Source: Arenicola marina | Lineage: Eukaryota > Annelida > Polychaeta > Arenicolidae | DNA: 64,000 nucleotides | Assembly: GCA_964019135.1 (NCBI GenBank) | Contig: OZ025263.1 | Location: 17,275,123 to 17,339,122 of the forward strand | Reading direction: 5' to 3' | Shown here: positions 53,601 to 59,600 of the stretch, in pieces | How positions within the stretch are numbered: the first letter of the stretch is position 1 | Layout of the letters: each line of letters begins with the position of its first letter | Notes under the pieces: generated by a model | Seen by the model: only the letters and a program-made list of their open reading frames with translations | Told to the model about the DNA's origin: nothing | Databases searched by the model: none | Program-made: the position numbers and the translations under genes

Positions 53601-56600
53601 AAGCCTGCATGTTTTACCAGTTTACCCAGGAGTGCGTTTGTCCAGGCGTTGTCTATGTTTAGACTAACCGCTGTGTGACTGAAAAAAAAAACGAGTCGTT
53701 TCTTAAATTTTTGTGTGACGACGTTTTCAAATATGTGGCCGTCCTCGAGTCTGAGACACTTCTCACTGGCGGCAGTTTTATCGCGAGGCAGCGAGCGTCA
53801 CACTCGCGCAGATAGCTCAAGCACCCAGGTGTTCACCCAAGGTTGTGGGAATGTCAGCATTGTCGTCCGCGGAAGGCAATTTGTCTTGGCGCTTGCCAAA
53901 TTTGTTATCTGCTGGACCCGGGCAGGGGCGGATCCAGGTGGGGGGGGGCGACTCGGGCAGGGGCGGATCTAGGTGGGGGGGGGGGCGACTCGGGCAGGGG
54001 CGGATCCAGGTGGGCGACTCGTCCCCGGCCCAACATTTATACCATTTAGCATATGAAAACCGAAACCGCCCCCCCCCCCTATCCAGCATATCTGGATCCG
54101 ACCCTGAAACCGGCTCCCCTATCATGTTTTTCTGGATCCGCCCCTGCCGGGTGTGGGTTGGTAGAGGTGTGGGTTGGTAGAGGGGTGGGCTGGTAGAGGT
54201 GTGGGTTGGTAGAGGTGTGGGTTGGTAGAGGTGTGGGTTGGTAAAGGTGTGGCTTGGTAGGGGTGTATGCTGGTAGAGGTGTGGGCTGGTAGAGGTTTGG
54301 GCTGGTAGAGGTGTGGGCTGGTAGAGGTGTGGGCTGGTAGAGCTGTGGGTTTGTAGAGGTGTGGGCTGGTAGAGGTGTGGGCTGGTAGATGTGTGGGATG
54401 GTAGCGGTGTGGGCTGGTGGAAGTGTGGGTTGGTAGAGGTGTGGGTTGGTAGAGGTGTGGTTTGGTAGAGGTGTGGCTTGGTGGGGGTGTATGCTGGTAG
54501 AGGTGTGGGTTTGTAGAGGTCTGGGTTGGTAGATGTGTGGGCTGGTAGAGGTGTGGGCTGGTGGAGGTGTGGGCTGGTAGAGGTGTGGGCTGGTAGAGGT
54601 GTGAGCTGGTAGATGTGTGGGCTGGTAGAGGTGTGGGTTGGTAGAGGTGTGGGCTGGTAGAGGTGTGGGCTGGTGGAGGTGTGGGCTGGTAGAGGTGTGG
54701 GCTGGTAGAGGTGTGGGCTGGTAGAGGTGTGGGCTGGTAGAGGTGTGGGCTGGTAGAGGTGTGGGTTGGTAGAGGTGCGGGCTGGTAGAGGTGTGGGTTG
54801 GTAGATGTGTGGGCTGGTAGAGGTGTGGGTTGGTAGAGGTGCGGGCTGGTAGTAGAGTGGGCTGGTAGAGGTGTGGGTTGTTATTTGTTGACATAACTCG
54901 CTGTACCTTGAATGTTGAGTCTAGGGCGTCTTCTATACCTTGACTTCAAGGCCCTTAATTCCACAACCGGTTCACCACATATAAATCCGCCCCAATCACC
55001 CTTGTCTGGCTTCTGTTTACTTTCTGTCTAGGAGTCTGTGAAGCGGCGCAAACAGAATGGTGGCCTGTGGTTGATGCATTCTCTAGAGAATAACATGAGA
55101 ATAACACAGAAAGTCTATATACATCCAGGTGTGTCGTAATGCCACATCCGAATAGGTAAGAACAAAATGCTCAGTTCCATTCTGTATATCAAGGTGTAGT
55201 CACCTTGCCCTACTTATCCGAGAAATGAACTTCTTTTCTTATTGAACACTCGATATACAATCACATTCGAAGAACGCTTGGTCGAGAAAAGGCAAATTTC
55301 GTGTTTTCAGGCTGACACTTTTGTGCTAGGGTTATTAAAGTAGCTTTTGCGGCGGACGGCATCATGAAACACGGGAGCCCAATTGCGAATACGCTAACAT
55401 TAGTATTCGGAAGAGATACCTAGAGATACCCAGAGATACCCAGACCCCAGAGATACCCAGACCCCAGAGATACCCAGACGCCACAGGTACAGACCCACTC
55501 CCGGCACAGGGCGTCTCGGAATTCATGGCTGCGACTTAGGGCGCTAGACGCAGCGCGGGGCGAGAGTTACAGACATATACACAGACCGTTGATGATTCAG
55601 ACAAAGACACAAACAGTTCGATTTCACCGGCAGAAAACGACCGGCAACCGATCGCGGAGAGAGACAGACGGTCAGTCTGACCAGTTAGTTTTGCCTTACA
55701 AAAGTTCGATGTGTCACTGTGCTGTGTCATTGTGGTATGTCATCGTTTTATATCACTATGTTTTGCCATTGTGGTAAATTGTGCTGTGTCATTGTGGTAT
55801 GTCATTGTGGTATGTCATTGTGCTGTGTCATTGTGGTACGTCATTGTGCTGTTCTTGTGGTAAGTCATTGTGGTACGTCATTGTGCTGTGTCCTTGTGGT
55901 AAGTCATTGTGGTACGTCATTGTGGTATGTCATTGTGGTAAAGCATTGTGGTACGTTATTGTGGTAAATTGTGGTATGTCATTGTGGTATATTACTGTGG
56001 TACGTCATTGTGGTATATTGTGGTATGTCATTGTGGTATATCATTGTGGAACGTCATTGTGGTATGTCATTGTGCTGTGTCATCGTGGTGTGGGGTGGAA
56101 CCATACTCATTACTACACCTTATTATCGCCCACCTAGTCACACCGAGCCACTATCCTCTGTTTTCGACTGTTGTCGATGCAGACCGCCTTTAACCCAGAG
56201 TACCCATAAGCCATGTGTTTGCAACCTGGAGTTAATCACGCCCGTTACCCAGTGGCGACACCCACCATCGGCAGACGGTGATCTCTGGCCCTGATGTCCC
56301 TGATGATATTTCGCGCCATGGCTTGAACTCTCGTCTCGTCCGACACCTGACAACGTAAGACGCGCCGGATCCCGTGTCGCCATGGCGGCACGTGCTACAC
56401 TGTCGTCTGCCTGCGTCACGTGACTGTAATCTATCTCCCAGATGGCGTCTGGAGGAACGTGCCAATTGGCGTACTTCCGGTGACCTTCATATCCGCGTCA
56501 CATGTGCGCCAGTGAATCTTGCGTACTTGGTCTGAGACACGAGGTGCCGTAATAGATAGATCAAGGTGCTTTTCACAAGCTTTCAAATGTAGGTTGATCA

Positions 56601-59600
56601 TAATAAAAGCTGAAGCGAACGTTGCAATGTCCCATTACTGAACCACCCTCTCGTTTTTCAGTTCTTCCTCTCGCCTAGATCCATTTCCGTCCATCATTCG
56701 GTAGCTTATTCAGACGTTGCCGCCAGTGCGGATAGCTCGTTCCAAGGCTGAACCCACTGCTTATTGGTTTAATCCAGGTGTCTGATGGATCAGTGCAAAC
56801 ATCTCTTGCATCACGCGTTGTGTTTTCTTTTTCTCGGCTCCCATCACTGCTAGGGAGGTAAGAAACTGTGCGAATGGCAGGGGGCTGGGGCCGGGGGTTG
56901 GGGCCGGGGGGGGGGGGCAAGGGGATGAACGACGCGAGGCGGATTTTCCATCAGTCCTGACGCCGCATCCCAGGTGGAAAAACCAGCGGTGGCAGGCAAT
57001 GGCATCGCCTTGCACCCCCCCCCCCTCTCTCCACCCCCCTCGCCTTGCACCCCCCCCCCCTCCCTCCACCCCCCTCGCCATTCTCCCACCCTGTCACCAC
57101 CAACTCCCACGGGTTAGCCTTTTCACAATAAGCTTATCAACCGCATCATTCAAAACTTTACAAACTTATCAACACCACCACCCACGACTTTACACTTCTC
57201 GACTGCGTCACCCAAGACTGTACAGACTTCTCAACTGCATCACCAAGACTTTACAGACTTCTCAACTGCATCACCAAGATTTATGGACTTCTCAACTGCA
57301 TCATAAGACTTTGCAGACCACACAACATAATTTCCGCCTATGAAATTCAATATTTAAAGCAGAAACATAAAGATGATAGCAACTGAGGCCATAGAAAGAA
57401 TAGTCTATAGTTGCTTATTACAGTTACAGTAATTCAGGGATATTATACGCTGATACTTGCATGCATGATGAGCCTTAAGTGCGTCAATAAAAAATATCAA
57501 AAACGGCGTAAGACTTTAAAGACCAACAAACGGGTAAAATCATTATTCGCCCAAAATATGAACGTATCTCTGTATTTGTTTTTACTGATCTCCATTAGGC
57601 GCACATTATGGATATAACCATTCTTTACACTAAAAAGTCTTCCGACAACTACAGCGTGGAAATCTTGTTTACGCTATCTTTCTACAACCGACTGTTTCGT
57701 TCCTTCTCGTCAGCATAAAACGAATCCATATCAAAGTCCATGTCAAAGAAACGCAATTAGAATGCATGGCATCTGTTATATTCAGTGAGAATAGCAGTGT
57801 TTTTCATCAATCAGCGCTTGCATTCTGCAAAACACACGGAGGACCTTGATAAAGGCATTATGAAAAGGGGGAACAAATTGCCGCTTATACCCGCGGTATG
57901 GAAAAGAGAGAGAGAGAGAGAGGGGGGGTGTGAGCGGGACATTATGAAACAAACCGCCCCTCCCCCACCCCCAGCCCCTTCACTCCCACCCTTGCCCCAC
58001 TTGTCCGAATCCCGACCTACCTCTAATCTTATCCTCAACGTCCCGTTGCCCCTCCCCCCCCCACCTCGTCTCACGCGTCCATATCCTTACCTACCCTTCC
58101 CTCACCCTCAGCGTCCCGTCGCCGCACCCTGACCGGCCGCCCACCCCGACAGGCCAACCGTGGTTCCAGGGTCTCCCAGACGGCGGGTGAAAACTAACCG
58201 CAGACGAACGCGCCGACCCAGTAACGTATAACGTACCGCGCGCAGAAAGCTGTTTATCGTCTGCTTTTTATCGAGTGGCGGGAAGAAAAAAAAGTCAGTT
58301 TCGACGGCTGCGCGAGCGAGCGTCCCAGGTACTTCGGCTAGTTAGGAGCCAGATATGCTAAAAAATGACTTCTCTTTTTTTATCTTAGCGAGTATACAAG
58401 AGTAAGATTAGGGGTGTGGTTTGGCCTGGGAGATGTGGTTAGTGTGGTGGGCGCACAGGGGACCGCGGGGAGAAAGCAGGGACGTGGGGGCGGGATGCCG
58501 TCTGGACCTTGGCTGGGTGTGAGCTGAGTGGCTATCTCGGATCCTCTTCTGGTGGTGCTGTGGCCTTCTCGTCTGGCCTACTTTTTCTCCCCCAACTTCC
58601 CCCAAGGATTGTAAAGTAGTTTACCACTGGAAGGCTTTAAGTACTTGATAACTATGTCTTATCGTTCACTTATCACTGGTATCGAGAGAGTCCATATTGT
58701 GAGCGGTCACGCGTGTGACAGTTGCCATTTGAGGTGAAATGTTAGGATTCCATAGCTGTCATTGAGTCGTGAGCACTCAAAAAACAAATTCTACTTTTTT
58801 TAACTCTTCCGATTTCAGGTATCCGCATTTGTTTATATTTTTTGCAAGAAAAACGAATCGTTTAACATAGAAAGAGAGTGAAATGTCATTTTATGAGATA
58901 GGTTTAGTGAAGGTTTAGAATTGCGCGTATTTCCCGTTAAGCAATTAATTTTTGATGATGATGTGATTTATGTCGTTAGACGGACCCATTCAGCAGTCAT
59001 CCATGTCATTGTTAGCTGATTAACATAAATGTGGAAACCCATGGCCTCAAGTCGATGTAAATAGATCCCTCCTTTTCCCATCAAAACAAATGGAAATGCC
59101 ATTTGCATCACCCTCTCTCCTTCTGCCTCATTTGAATAATAAAAGGTGCATCTCAAACTCCCCAAAACACATGATGAAAAAAATAGCCCAATTCGCCACT
59201 GGTGAATCCAGGATTAAAAGAGTTCACTTCGGGTGGGATGAGCTGATCCTCTGACGTCACGATTGATGTCGTTCTCTTGACGCGATGTTCATGTGTCTTA
59301 CACAACAGCGCTCCAAGCGGAGATCCTTAACAATATTTCTTGCAGGCGTTTCTGCCGAAGAGTGCAAATATGACAAACCAGAGTGGGGATCTTCGGTATG
59401 AACGTGGAAGGATGGCTGAGGAGGCATGCTTATCGGGGGCGGGCAGGGGGGAAAGGGAGGTGGAGGGGAGGTGGAGAGTCTGTCGATAGCAGTGCCGCAT
59501 CCACGCCCGTGAACGGGTTGGGTTGCGGAGGGGGGGGGGGCTGGCAGGGGGTGGGGGAGGTTGCAGGGAGATGGGAAGGGGTGAGGCTGGCAGGGCGTGT

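Noticed and set aside
54079..54894. 271-codon Thr/Pro/His-rich minus-strand frame
   Set aside because: A 16-bp repeat read cyclically (three units equal 16 codons); begins in a transposon-like end and has no unique coding sequence.
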